A program made the translations under genes and the position numbers. Positions 40,117-48,556 of a stretch of 64,000 bases of DNA are shown here, piece by piece (within the stretch, counting starts at the first letter, position 1; the number at the start of each line of letters is the position of its first letter). The DNA comes from JALYLC01 sp963743275 (GTDB lineage Bacteria > Actinomycetota > Thermoleophilia > Gaiellales > JALYLC01), in the NCBI GenBank assembly GCA_963743275.1, contig CAVUPB010000003.1, positions 124,001 to 188,000 on the forward strand, in the 5' to 3' direction. The notes under the pieces were generated by a model, which saw only the letters and a program-made list of their open reading frames with translations, did no database searches and was not told the DNA's origin.

Positions 40117-40635
40117 CTATCCGCTCGTGATCCGCACCGAGGAGATCGCAAACGGCGGCGGCCCCAGGAACGCGACGCCATGCGCCTCGGCCGCCGCCAT
40201 CGTGCGCGCATGGTCCGGCTGTGGGGCTGCCGGCAGATCACGGCTCGAGGCGGGCTCGCCACCAGCGCGGAAGAAGCGGTCGTGCCCGCCGGGTGTGTTC
40301 ATGACCAGGAAGCGCGCGCGCTCCGAGACGATGAGGAACGCATGCGGGACGCCACGGCGGATCGCCATGGTCTGGCCGGCCTGTGCCCGCACCTCCTCCC
40401 CATCGACGTGGAAGAGGAGCTCTCCTTCGAGGATGTAGAACGTCTCGTGGCTGGGATCCGTATGGAGGCCGGTCGCACGACCCTCCGTCGACTCGACCTC
40501 GACCAGCGAGAACGCATCGTCGCTCCACTCGCCCGGCACCTTGATGTTCTGGAGCGCGCCGTTGAACCAGAGGGCTTCGCCTTCGCGCGGGGCGACGCTC
40601 AGCGTGGGCGTCTCGCCGGCGTTCGGGATGCTCAT
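40117..40635 (-). CDS. Cupin-domain protein
   Basis: 172-residue protein with one cupin barrel. GLHTDPSHETFYILEGELLFHVDGEEV is motif 1 (HxxxxHE...G) and MAIRRGVPHAFLI is motif 2, so the metal ligands appear intact. LVMNTPGGHDRFFRAGG closes the barrel, as in quercetinase-like or dioxygenase-like cupins. It diverges from a TetR gene, with putative operators in between, which suggests it is regulated by that TetR. Reaction unknown. Confidence 0.88.
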   Translation of the reverse strand: MSIPNAGETPTLSVAPREGEALWFNGALQNIKVPGEWSDDAFSLVEVESTEGRATGLHTDPSHETFYILEGELLFHVDGEEVRAQAGQTMAIRRGVPHAFLIVSERARFLVMNTPGGHDRFFRAGGEPASSRDLPAAPQPDHARTMAAAEAHGVAFLGPPPFAISSVRITSG

Positions 40636-40655
40636 GCAACACCTTCCGTGTCTTG

Positions 40656-40696
40656 TGAGATCAGAGTCTCATGTTAGACTAGTGTCTCATGATGAG
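40656..40696. promoter_or_regulatory. TetR-type operators between cupin and tetR genes
   Basis: Two inverted repeats: TGAGA-N6-TCTCA (40656-40671) and CTCATGATGAG (40686-40696), with a TAGACT -10-like box between them and repeated gtctcatg words. They lie in the 73-bp divergent region and are AT-richer than the surroundings. Confidence 0.55.
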
Positions 40697-40708
40697 CATG
40701 TCAATCTC

Positions 40709-41314
40709 ATGAGTGGGCACGAGCGCGTTCACCAGAAGACCCGCACGCGCGATGCGCTGATTCGCGCTGCACGGCAACTGCTCGCAGAGGGCGGCGCCCC
40801 CACGGTCGAGCAGGTCGCGGCCACCGCATCGATCTCGCGTGCGACGGCCTACCGCTATTTCCCGAACCAGCGCGCACTCCTCGTGGCGACCTATCCCGAA
40901 ATCGCCGATCGCTCTCTGCTCGGCGACGCCCCGCCGGCTGATCCGGAGGCGCGCGTCGACATCGTCGCCGAGGCCCTCGCGCGCCAGGCGGTCGAGCACG
41001 AGCCGGAGCTGCGAACGATGCTGCGCCTTTCACTCGAGCCGGATGCACCGACTCGAGCCGATCGTCCCTTTCGCGTCGGCAGGCGCATCACGTGGGTGGC
41101 CGACGCCCTGGCGCCGCTCCAGGGGCGCATGCCCGAGCGTGAGCTGCAGCGCCTGACTCTCGCGATCGCCTCGGCGGTCGGCATCGATGCCCTCGTGTGG
41201 CTGACCGACATCGCGCATCTGTCCCGGCCCGAAGCCGTCGACGTGATGCGCTGGTCCGCACGCGCTCTCCTCCAGGCGGCCCTCGCCGAGTGGCCGGCGC
41301 CCGTGTCCGGGTAA
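40709..41314 (+). CDS. TetR-family transcriptional regulator
   Basis: 201 residues. The N-terminal helix-turn-helix reads TRDALIRAARQLLAEGGAPTVEQVAATASISRATAYRYFPNQRALL, a standard TetR module. The C-terminal half is all-helical (ELQRLTLAIASAVGIDALVWLTDIAHLSRPEAVDVMRWSARALL). ATG 40709 is at the end of the palindromic region, so repression of its own transcription is likely. The divergent cupin gene is the probable target. Confidence 0.9.
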   Translation: MSGHERVHQKTRTRDALIRAARQLLAEGGAPTVEQVAATASISRATAYRYFPNQRALLVATYPEIADRSLLGDAPPADPEARVDIVAEALARQAVEHEPELRTMLRLSLEPDAPTRADRPFRVGRRITWVADALAPLQGRMPERELQRLTLAIASAVGIDALVWLTDIAHLSRPEAVDVMRWSARALLQAALAEWPAPVSG

Positions 41315-41355
41315 CGCTCGGACGCCGGGCTCCGCCTGGCCTGGGGCGACGCGGC

Positions 41356-41373
41356 GGCGGCGTTCGAGCCGCC
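41356..41373. terminator. Hairpin between tetR and the PLP decarboxylase gene
   Basis: ggcggc-gttcga-gccgcc, directly before the decarboxylase stop on the opposite strand. No T-run; role inferred from its convergent position. Confidence 0.4.
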
Positions 41374-42789
41374 CTAGCCCGCGCTGAGCCGGGCGCCGGC
41401 CTCCTCGATCGCGTCGCAGAGCGCGCGTACGTCGTCCGCGTCGGTGCGCCACGAGACGATCGCGACGCGCTGGCAGACGCCGCAGGCGAGCTGGGCGCCG
41501 GTGAAGAAGACGTCGCCTGCCGCCACGACGTCGGCCTGGATGCGGCGGTTGAGGTCGTCGAGCGCAGCGCCGTCGGGCCAGCCCTCGGGCCGGTAGCGGA
41601 AGCAGACCGTGTTGGTCGGCGCGGGCGCGGCCGGCTCGAGCCGGGGCGAGGCCTCGACCGCGCGCGCGAGCCCCTGTGCCAGCTCGCAGCAGCGCGTGAC
41701 GAGATCGACCATGCCGTCGCGCCCGAGGAACTTGAGGGCGGCCCACACCGACGCGCCGCGCCACGACCGGCTCGCCTCGATGCCGAGCTCGTGCAGGTTG
41801 GCGCCGGCGCCGGGCGTCAGATAGGCGGCACTGCCGGCGAACGCCTCCCTATGCAGGGCGGCGTCCCGCAGCAGCACGAAGCCGACGCCGTTCGGGACGT
41901 TCAGCCACTTGTGCCCGTCGACGGCCAGGGAGTCGGCCCGCTCGAGCCCGGCGACGAGCGCCGCGGCCGGCTCCCAGAGCCGGAAGAACGCGCCGAACGC
42001 GCCGTCGGCGTGCAGCCACAGGCCGTGCTGCTCGCAGACGTCCGCGATCGCGGCGACGGAGTCGCAGGCGCCGGTGTTGACCGAGCCCACCATGGCGATT
42101 GCGATCGCCGGCTCGACGCCGTTCGCGCGGTCGCGCTCGATCGCCTCGGCGAGCAGGTCGACGCGCATCGCGTAGCGCTCGTCGATGGGGATGGTGCGCA
42201 CGCACCCCGAGCCGAGGCCGAGCGTCCGCAGCGCCTTGTGGTCGGAGAGGTGGAGCTCCTCGGAGGCGTACACGGCGAGCTCGGGCAGCGCGCGCACGCC
42301 CTGCTCCATGACGTCCACGCCGTGCTTGCGCGCGAACCAGTGCCGCGCCACGCCGAGTCCGATCGTGTTCGCCATCGTCGCGCCCGAGCCGAAGTAGCCC
42401 GACGCCGCGGGGAAGCCGAGCAGCTCGCCGAGCCAGCGGATCGTCACCTGCTCGAGCTCGACGCCGGCCGGGCCGAGCGGCCACATGCCGACGTTCTGGT
42501 CGACCGCGGCCGTCCAGGCCTCGACGATCGCCGCGGCCGGCAGCGAGCCGCCCGTGACGTAGCCGAAGTAGCGCCCGCCCGTGCCGCCGGCGAGACCGCC
42601 GGCCGAGCGCTCCTCGAGCTCGCCGAGGATCGACGCGAGCGGCGCGCCGTGCTCGGGCAGCGGCTCGTCGAAGCGCGCGGCGAGCTCGGCGCGGTCGATC
42701 GTGACGCCCGCCTGCGCAGGCGGATCGAGCGCTGCGCGGAAGCGCGCGGCGAAGTCGCGCACCGCCGCGTCGAGATCATCTGCGGCCAT
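41374..42789 (-). CDS. Pyridoxal-phosphate-dependent decarboxylase (group II, aromatic amino acid type)
   Basis: 471-residue PLP enzyme. The pocket residues are seen in GYFGSGATMANTIGLGVARHW, LHADGAFGAFFRL (the aspartate that pairs with the PLP nitrogen) and the lysine loop SLAVDGHKWLNVPNGVGF. The overall pattern fits aromatic-L-amino-acid or related decarboxylases, though the PLP-binding histidine stacking loop is not typical and an aldolase or lyase of the same fold is possible. It diverges from the creatininase-cyclase pair by 61 bp, suggesting one catabolic module. Confidence 0.88.
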   Translation of the reverse strand: MAADDLDAAVRDFAARFRAALDPPAQAGVTIDRAELAARFDEPLPEHGAPLASILGELEERSAGGLAGGTGGRYFGYVTGGSLPAAAIVEAWTAAVDQNVGMWPLGPAGVELEQVTIRWLGELLGFPAASGYFGSGATMANTIGLGVARHWFARKHGVDVMEQGVRALPELAVYASEELHLSDHKALRTLGLGSGCVRTIPIDERYAMRVDLLAEAIERDRANGVEPAIAIAMVGSVNTGACDSVAAIADVCEQHGLWLHADGAFGAFFRLWEPAAALVAGLERADSLAVDGHKWLNVPNGVGFVLLRDAALHREAFAGSAAYLTPGAGANLHELGIEASRSWRGASVWAALKFLGRDGMVDLVTRCCELAQGLARAVEASPRLEPAAPAPTNTVCFRYRPEGWPDGAALDDLNRRIQADVVAAGDVFFTGAQLACGVCQRVAIVSWRTDADDVRALCDAIEEAGARLSAG

Positions 42790-42850
42790 CGAGCTCCCTC
42801 TTGGTCGGGCCTGTTGCCGGGGCGGCACCGACGCGTCAGACTAGGCGATC

Positions 42851-43651
42851 GTGAGCGAGCACCTGATCGAGCGGATGACGTGGCCGGAGGTCGAGGCCTG
42901 CATCGACGCGGGCGTCGACGCGGTGCTCCTGCCGATCGGCACGACCGAGCAGCACGGCCCGCACATGCCGCTCGACACCGATTGCATCATCGCCCAGGGC
43001 CTCGCCGCGCGGGCCGCCGCGCTCGCCGGGGAGCAGGGCCTGCGCGTGCTCGTCGCGCCCACCCTGAACGTGACGCTGTCGTGGTACCACATGCAGTTCC
43101 CCGGCAGCATGCGGCTTTCGACGACGACGTTCCTGCAGGTCTTCCGCGAGGTCTGCGACTCGCTCGTGCACCACGGCTTCGAGAACGTCGTCGCGATCAA
43201 CGGCCACGGCGGCAACGTCGCCGCCCTCACGGTCGCGGTCAACCACTACTTCGAGCAGACCGGGCGACGGGTCTTCCTCGCGCAATGGTGGGATCTCGCC
43301 GCCGACGTGCTGGCCGAGGTGGAGGGCCCGATGATCCACGCCGAGGAGGCCGAGACCTCGATCGCGATGGCGCTCGGGCAGCGCGTCGAGATGGACCGCG
43401 CGACGCGCGATGCCTGGGATCGCGGCGCGGCCGTGCGCGACGCCGGGTTCCAGTGGACGTCGCTCGGCCAGTACGGCATGCGGCACGCCGGCCCGAAAGT
43501 GGTCGTGCCGATGGACATGCTGCGCGACATCACGGCCTCAGGCGTGGTCGGCGACGCGACACGGGCGCGGCTCGAGACGGGCGAGCGCGCGGTCGCGGCA
43601 GTCGTTCCGCGCATCGTCCAGGTCTGCCGCGAGATGGCAGGAAAGGGGTAG
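42851..43651 (+). CDS. Creatininase-family amidohydrolase
   Basis: 266-residue metal-dependent amidohydrolase. The metal-site blocks are LLPIGTTEQHGPHMPLDTDC, the INGHGGNVAAL loop and MIHAEEAETSIAMAL (the Glu/His pair). The family covers creatinine amidohydrolase, formamide-type hydrolases and mycofactocin MftE. No mycofactocin genes are present, so a catabolic role is more likely. GTG 42851 is the start. It is followed by the cyclase-family gene 7 bp downstream. Confidence 0.9.
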   Translation: MSEHLIERMTWPEVEACIDAGVDAVLLPIGTTEQHGPHMPLDTDCIIAQGLAARAAALAGEQGLRVLVAPTLNVTLSWYHMQFPGSMRLSTTTFLQVFREVCDSLVHHGFENVVAINGHGGNVAALTVAVNHYFEQTGRRVFLAQWWDLAADVLAEVEGPMIHAEEAETSIAMALGQRVEMDRATRDAWDRGAAVRDAGFQWTSLGQYGMRHAGPKVVVPMDMLRDITASGVVGDATRARLETGERAVAAVVPRIVQVCREMAGKG

Positions 43652-43658
43652 GCAACCC

Positions 43659-44342
43659 GTGGCACGACGCGTGATCGACCTGTCGCAGCCGCTCTCGCGC
43701 GAGAGCCAGCTGCATCCGTTCTTCTCCCCCACGCAGATCATGCGGCACATCGTGCACTCGGACGCGCCCGAGGGCCGGCCCTCGTTCAACGCCGAGCTGA
43801 TCATCACCTCGAACCACGCCGCGACCCACGTGGATGCGATCGGGCACTACCTCCGCGGCGGCGACACGATCGGCGAGATGCCGCTCGACCTCTTCTGCGG
43901 CGATGCCATCTGCGTCGACATCCGCGAGTATCCGCGCGGCCACGACGTCACGGTGGCCGAGGTCGAGAAGGCCGTCGCGGCCTCGGGTCAGGAGGTCCGC
44001 GACGGCGACATCCTGCTGTTCTGCTCCGACCACTACAACCGCACCGCCGGCACGCCCGCCTTCCTCGACGGCTTCTGCGGCATCTCCGCCGAGGCCGTGC
44101 ACTGGATGGCCGATCGCGGCGTGAAGATCTTCGGCGTCGAGACGATCTCGCCCGACCTCGTGTACCTGACCGACGAGTATCCGACGCACCGCGCCTGCGG
44201 CGAGCGCCGCCTCACGCACTACGAGAACCTCAACAACCTCAAGGACGTCGTCGGCCGGCGCTTCCTGTTCGTCGGCCTCCCGCTGCGGCTCGAGCCCGCG
44301 TACGGCTCGCCGATCCGCGCCGCCGCGATCCTCGACGACTGA
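43659..44342 (+). CDS. Cyclase-family metal-dependent hydrolase (kynurenine formamidase-like)
   Basis: 227-residue hydrolase of the bacterial kynurenine formamidase/cyclase fold. The metal motif appears as SNHAATHVDAIGHYLRGGDTI, a variant of HxGTHxDxPxH in which the central Gly-Thr is Ala-Thr. DILLFCSDHYNR, GVKIFGVETISPD and LNNLKDVVGRRFLFVGLPLRL follow as in the family. GTG 43659 has a ggaaaggggtagg site upstream. With the creatininase and the divergent PLP decarboxylase it may degrade an amide or amino-acid-derived compound. Confidence 0.88.
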   Translation: MARRVIDLSQPLSRESQLHPFFSPTQIMRHIVHSDAPEGRPSFNAELIITSNHAATHVDAIGHYLRGGDTIGEMPLDLFCGDAICVDIREYPRGHDVTVAEVEKAVAASGQEVRDGDILLFCSDHYNRTAGTPAFLDGFCGISAEAVHWMADRGVKIFGVETISPDLVYLTDEYPTHRACGERRLTHYENLNNLKDVVGRRFLFVGLPLRLEPAYGSPIRAAAILDD

Positions 44343-44344
44343 CG

Positions 44345-44617
44345 CTACGCCGCGCGCGCCTCGTCGTCGCGGTCGGGGCGGGGCGGATTCTCCGCGCGCG
44401 GGTGCATGCGCAGGACGGCCGGCGGAGCGGATGCGGCGGCAGGCGCGCTGCCGGCGTCCCGGCGCGGCGCCGGCCGGCCATCGCCCAGGAAGGCCGAGAG
44501 CGCCGCGCACGCGAGCCACGGCAGGAGCACGGCCGGATGCCGCAGGTAGCTCCACGACCACGCGAGGGGGTCGCTACCGGAGCCGAGTGCCTCGCTCGCT
44601 TCGAGTTCGTCGATCAT
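44345..44617 (-). CDS. Small hypothetical protein with one membrane segment
   Basis: 90 residues. A hydrophobic stretch (HPAVLLPWLACAALSAFLG) near residues 27-45 lies between an acidic N-terminus and a Pro/Ala/Arg-rich tail. It has gggag 14 nt upstream of the ATG, and it ends 2 bp from the convergent cyclase gene. The evidence for expression is modest; I keep it because it is the only sensible reading of 44343-44620. Confidence 0.4.
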   Translation of the reverse strand: MIDELEASEALGSGSDPLAWSWSYLRHPAVLLPWLACAALSAFLGDGRPAPRRDAGSAPAAASAPPAVLRMHPRAENPPRPDRDDEARAA

Positions 44618-44773
44618 GGCTGTGCGCGCTCCCTGCCGGTTGCCCTGCGCCGTTCGTACTGACCGTCACAATCTCGCACGCCGGAGGGACGGCTGCGTGG
44701 TCATTGCGGGGGATCCTGGCGCCCCGCCGGCGCTCCGGGAACCACGACCGCCAACGCGACGTCTGAGCATGAA

Positions 44774-45613
44774 ATGCGCATCTCCATGCTGACACCCCTC
44801 ATCCTCCTCGCCGCCGCGGCACCCGCCGCCGGCGCCGCACCGGCCGGCGACGAGCACGCGTCGATCGCCCATCCGACCGCCGCCGACCGCGTCGTGGTGC
44901 AGGTCGTCACCGGCGGCGGCTTCGTGACCCCGCAGACGAATCTGCGCACGATGCCCTCGTTCACGCTCTACGGCGACGGGACGGTCATCGTGCCCGGGCC
45001 CGTCATCCAGATCTACCCCGGCCCGGCCATCTACCCGCTGGTGCGCAGCAAGCTCTCCGAACGCCAGGTGCAAGCGGTGCTGAAGCGCGCGCGGGGGGCC
45101 GGGCTGCTCGCTCCCGGAGCGATCGCCTACGGCATGCCCGGGGTGTCCGACATGCCGACGACCACGCTGGTCGTGAACGCGGCCGGCCGCCACGTCCGCC
45201 GTCAGGCCTACGCGCTCGGGATGACGGCGCCCGGCGGTCGGGTGACCGCGGCCCAGGCGAAGGCGCGCCGCGCGCTCGCGGGGTTCATCGCCAAGCTGCC
45301 GCACGCACTCGCGGGCGTCCACTACACGCCGCATGCGATCGCGGTGTACGTCCAGCCCGCGAGCGGCCAGGCGCAGCCGGGCGCACGCAAGGTCGTGTGG
45401 CCGCTCAAGAGCGATCTCGCGAGCGCCGGCACGCACAGCTCGACCGGCCTGAACTACCGCTGCATCACGGTGCGCGGAGCCGACGTGACGACGCTGCTCG
45501 CGGCGCTGCGGAAGGCCAACGAGCTCTCGCGCTGGATCCCGCGCGCCGGCTCGCAGGACAGCTACTCGCTGGTGGCGCGGCCGCTGCTCCCCGACGAGCG
45601 CCGCTGCCCGTAA
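44774..45613 (+). CDS. Secreted hypothetical protein
   Basis: 279 residues with a signal peptide (MRISMLTPLILLAAAAPAAGAAPA). The mature part begins VVVQVVTGGGFVTPQTNLRTMPSFTLYGDGTVIVPGP, then KLSERQVQAVLKRARGAGLL, a pattern I associate with actinobacterial secreted proteins of unknown function. Two cysteines near the C-terminus (YRCITV, ERRCP) may pair. The region 44618-44773 upstream has no gene. The gene is followed by three tandem palindromes. Confidence 0.78.
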   Translation: MRISMLTPLILLAAAAPAAGAAPAGDEHASIAHPTAADRVVVQVVTGGGFVTPQTNLRTMPSFTLYGDGTVIVPGPVIQIYPGPAIYPLVRSKLSERQVQAVLKRARGAGLLAPGAIAYGMPGVSDMPTTTLVVNAAGRHVRRQAYALGMTAPGGRVTAAQAKARRALAGFIAKLPHALAGVHYTPHAIAVYVQPASGQAQPGARKVVWPLKSDLASAGTHSSTGLNYRCITVRGADVTTLLAALRKANELSRWIPRAGSQDSYSLVARPLLPDERRCP

Positions 45614-45647
45614 GCGCGCATGCACCAGGCCTCGAGCCGGTCGCCTC

Positions 45648-45749
45648 GTGCAACGTTGGGGTCTGACCCCAACGTTGCACGCCCGTGCAAAAGTGGGGTC
45701 TGACCCCAACTTTGCGCGCAAAAGTGGGGTCTGACCCCACTTTTGCGCG
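45648..45749. repeat. Three tandem palindromes with core TGGGGTCTGACCCCA
   Basis: Copy 1 (45648-45680) is a perfect 33-bp palindrome with arms gtgcaacgtt/aacgttgcac. Copy 2 (45685-45717) pairs at 13 of 16 positions (gtgcaaaagt/aactttgcgc). Copy 3 (45715-45749) is a perfect 35-bp palindrome (cgcgcaaaagt/acttttgcgcg). They lie between convergent genes. The invariant core and self-complementary but differing arms match the copies at 16121 and 25034. Confidence 0.85.
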
Positions 45750-45779
45750 AGGAGCGTCCGCGGGGGCGCGGCCGGCGCC

Positions 45780-46172
45780 TCAGGCCGGGCCGAGCAGATC
45801 CCAGCGGTTGCCGGCGATGTCGGCGAACACCACGACGCGGCCGTACTCCTCGCTGCGGGGCTCGCCGGAGAACTCCACGCCGGCCGCCGTCATGCGCGCG
45901 TAGGCGGCGTCGAAGTCGTCGACGCGCAGGAAGAAGCCGACCCGGCCGGCGACCTGCCGGCCCACCACGGCGGCCTGCGTGTCACCGTCGGCGCGGGCGA
46001 GCAGCAGACCGGTCTCCGCGCCCGGCGGGCGCACGACGACCCAGCGCTTCGGCCGCCCGTCGTTGGTGAGCGACGGCGAGTCCTCGGCGAGCTCGAAGCC
46101 GAGCACGTCGACGAAGAAGTCGATCGCCGGCTGGTACTCGTCGACCACGATCGCCACGAGCGGGAGGTGCAT
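45780..46172 (-). CDS. VOC-family (glyoxalase/dioxygenase fold) protein
   Basis: 130-residue vicinal-oxygen-chelate protein: MHLPLVAIVVDEYQPAIDFFVDVLGFELAEDSP, RWVVVRPPGAETGLLLA, GFFLRVDDFDAAYARMTAAGVEF, and VVFADIAGNRWDLLGP. This lineage usually binds or modifies small toxic compounds; the specific role is unknown. Start 46172 is preceded by TATGCT at 6 nt. Confidence 0.88.
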   Translation of the reverse strand: MHLPLVAIVVDEYQPAIDFFVDVLGFELAEDSPSLTNDGRPKRWVVVRPPGAETGLLLARADGDTQAAVVGRQVAGRVGFFLRVDDFDAAYARMTAAGVEFSGEPRSEEYGRVVVFADIAGNRWDLLGPA

Positions 46173-46178
46173 CGCGCC

Positions 46179-46184
46179 AGCATA
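46179..46184 (-). promoter_or_regulatory. -10 box TATGCT, leaderless type
   Basis: Minus-strand TATGCT, 6 nt before the ATG at 46172. Confidence 0.5.
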
Positions 46185-46242
46185 GGCGGCGGTGCGGTGG
46201 GTGAAGATCCCCCCGGGCATTGCGCGGCGCGTGTGAAATCCG

Positions 46243-46248
46243 TAGCCT
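46243..46248 (+). promoter_or_regulatory. -10 box TAGCCT, leaderless type
   Basis: TAGCCT, then 7 nt, then GTG 46256 of the secreted PKD protein; it fixes the start of that gene. Confidence 0.5.
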
Positions 46249-46255
46249 CCCACCC

Positions 46256-48474
46256 GTGCTGCGGCCGCTTCGCACGTTGACGCTCGGGCTCTGCATGGCG
46301 CTCTGCGCCGTGGCGCCGGCGGCTGCGAGCACCTGGCGCGGGCTCGGGCCCCTGGATCCGGAGCACTCGTCGCCGAGCAACCCGCCGGTCGCGCTCGCCG
46401 TGAACAGCAGCGGGCTCGCGATCGCCGGCTGGGTCAGCCGCGATTCGACCGGCGGATCGACGAACAGCGGGGGCGTGCGCGTCGTCGAGCGGCCGCCCGG
46501 CGCGGCCTGGGGGGCGCGCCAGACGCTCAAGCCGCCGGACGGGTCGCTCTCGAACGACATCGAGATCGGGCTCGGCGACGACGGCTTCGGCGTCGCCGCC
46601 TGGTACAACGATCCGACGGGCGTGGCCTACAGCGCGCGCCGACGTCCGGCACGTGGGGTGCGCCCATCCCGCTCTCGGTCGGCAACGACCCGCAGGTCGC
46701 GATGCAGCCCGACGGCCAGGCGGTCGTCGCCTGGAACGACAGCACGCAGGTGCAGGCCGCGCTGATCGCCAAGAACGGCGTCGCGACCCCGCCCTTCGTC
46801 GTCTTCCCGCCGGCCGCCGGCCGCACCGTCGAAGCGGTCGACCTCACGCGCGCGGGCGGTGACACCCCGACCGTCATCGAGATCCTCTGGCGCGACGGCA
46901 GCGGCCTGCACGTCGAGGTCGACGGCATCTTCTTCAGCGGCGCGACCGGATCGGCCACGCCGTACTACTGCGGCGGCGGGGCCCCCGGGGCGTTCGACCC
47001 GCCGGCCGCGGCGCTCACGGGCGCCAGCCCGGACTTCGTGTTCGACTCGGCGACCGTCGTCGCCGACACCGTCGGCGGCATCGTCGCCGGCTACGCGATC
47101 ACCGCCGATGCGGGCGCCACGCGCAAGGTCGTGCTCGCGCGCTGCCAGCCCGGCGTCTCGGGCTGGCAGCAGATCGTGAACGCCGGCGGCGAGTATCCGG
47201 CGCCGGCGCTCGCCCTCTCGTCGGCGGGTCGCGTCGTCGCCGCGTGGGGAGCGCCCGGCGGGCTCGCCGTGACCTCGCGCAACCTGCGCAACGGCAGCGA
47301 CTGGGACGCGGTGAGCGTTCCCCTCACGTTCGCCTCGGTCGGCGCGGCCGACACCACGTCGCTGCGGGCGGGCGTGGCCTTCGACTCGGCCGGCAACGCC
47401 GCCGTGGCAGCCGATTTCCGGCGCGCCGGCGACCTCGCCTTCACGTCGGTGCACCAGCTCGCGGGGGGCGCCTGGAGCACCGACTCGCTCGACGCGCAGC
47501 CCGCGGACGTGCTGGCGAGCCCATACACGCCCGGATTCGTCTCGCCGCGCCGCGGCGGCTTCGTGGCCGTCTGGCGGAATCCGCTGAACAACCGCTACAC
47601 GCGCACGGGCGACCTGGACGTCGAGCCGCCGGCGATCACGGTGAGCGGGCTCTCGGGGCCGATCGTCGCCGGCCAGCCCGTGACCGCGGGCGCGGCCGTG
47701 ACCGACAACTGGTCGGGGTTCGTCGCGGGCAGCGTGCACTTCGACTTCGGCGACGGCACGAGCGGGAGCGGCGACAGCCTCGCGCACACGTATCTCACGC
47801 CCGGGCCGAAGACCGTCGTCGTGACGGCGCGGGACGCGGCCGACAACGTCGGGCAGGCCACGCTGACGATCAACGTGTCGGCGCCGACGGTCGCGTTCGC
47901 CGGCGCCGCCCTCGTCAAGCCGGTCTGGAAGGCCAGCCGCCTCAAGGGCGCCCTGCATCTCGCCTTCACGCCGCCGGCGGGCGCGGCGCTGCGCGTCGCG
48001 ATCACCTCGAGCGACGGCAAGAAGACCTTCCTCGACCAGGCGGTCACGCCCGGCAAGGACATCAAGCTGCCGTCCCGCCTCCTGCCGGGCCACTACCTCG
48101 CGCGGCTCACCGGCACGATCGGCGGAGCGGCGATCGTGCCCGCGACCCGCCCGTTCACGGTGCCCGCGCCGAAGGAGGGCGTCGTCTCGATCGCGTTCCT
48201 CACGCCACGCAAGAACGGCCAGCCGCGCACGTCGGTCGCCGGCTTCCAGAGCAGCCTGTTCGCCTACATCGCGTTCGCGTCGCGACCGAAGGGCGCCGTG
48301 CAGGTCGCGTGGTTCGGGCCGAAGGGCGAGCGCTACGCCTCGAGCGGCCCCTATCGCGGCAAGCGGCTCGAGTTCTACTACAAGCTCAAGACCGGGCTCT
48401 CCCACGGCACCTGGCGCGTCGTGGTCAGCTCGCGCGGGCGCGTCTCGGCCACGCTGAGCATCAAGCTCAAGTAA
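46256..48474 (+). CDS. Large secreted protein with PKD domain, apparent frameshift
   Basis: Extracellular protein of about 740 residues. GTG 46256 gives a good signal peptide (LRPLRTLTLGLCMALCAVAPAAAS). The first half consists of beta-propeller-like repeats (ALAVNSSGLAIAGWVSRD, MQPDGQAVVAWND, ALALSSAGRVVAAWGAP, AFDSAGNAAVAADF). A PKD domain follows (FDFGDGTSGSG...HTYLTPGPKTVVVTARDA), then two Ig-like regions and a C-terminal SRGRVSATLSIKLK. The frame changes near base 46640; one missing base there restores TSGTWGAPIPLSVGNDPQVAMQPDG. The function, perhaps adhesion, is a guess. Confidence 0.78.
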
Positions 48475-48556
48475 TCGCTGCGGCCAGGGGTTTTCCCGCA
48501 GGAGCGAGGTGGGCAGCCCCGATGAAGCGCGGCACGGCGGCTCCGATGCTGTGCCC

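Noticed and set aside
42851..43651. Mycofactocin peptidase MftE
   Set aside because: The creatininase fold is shared, but no mftA-D or other mycofactocin gene is adjacent.
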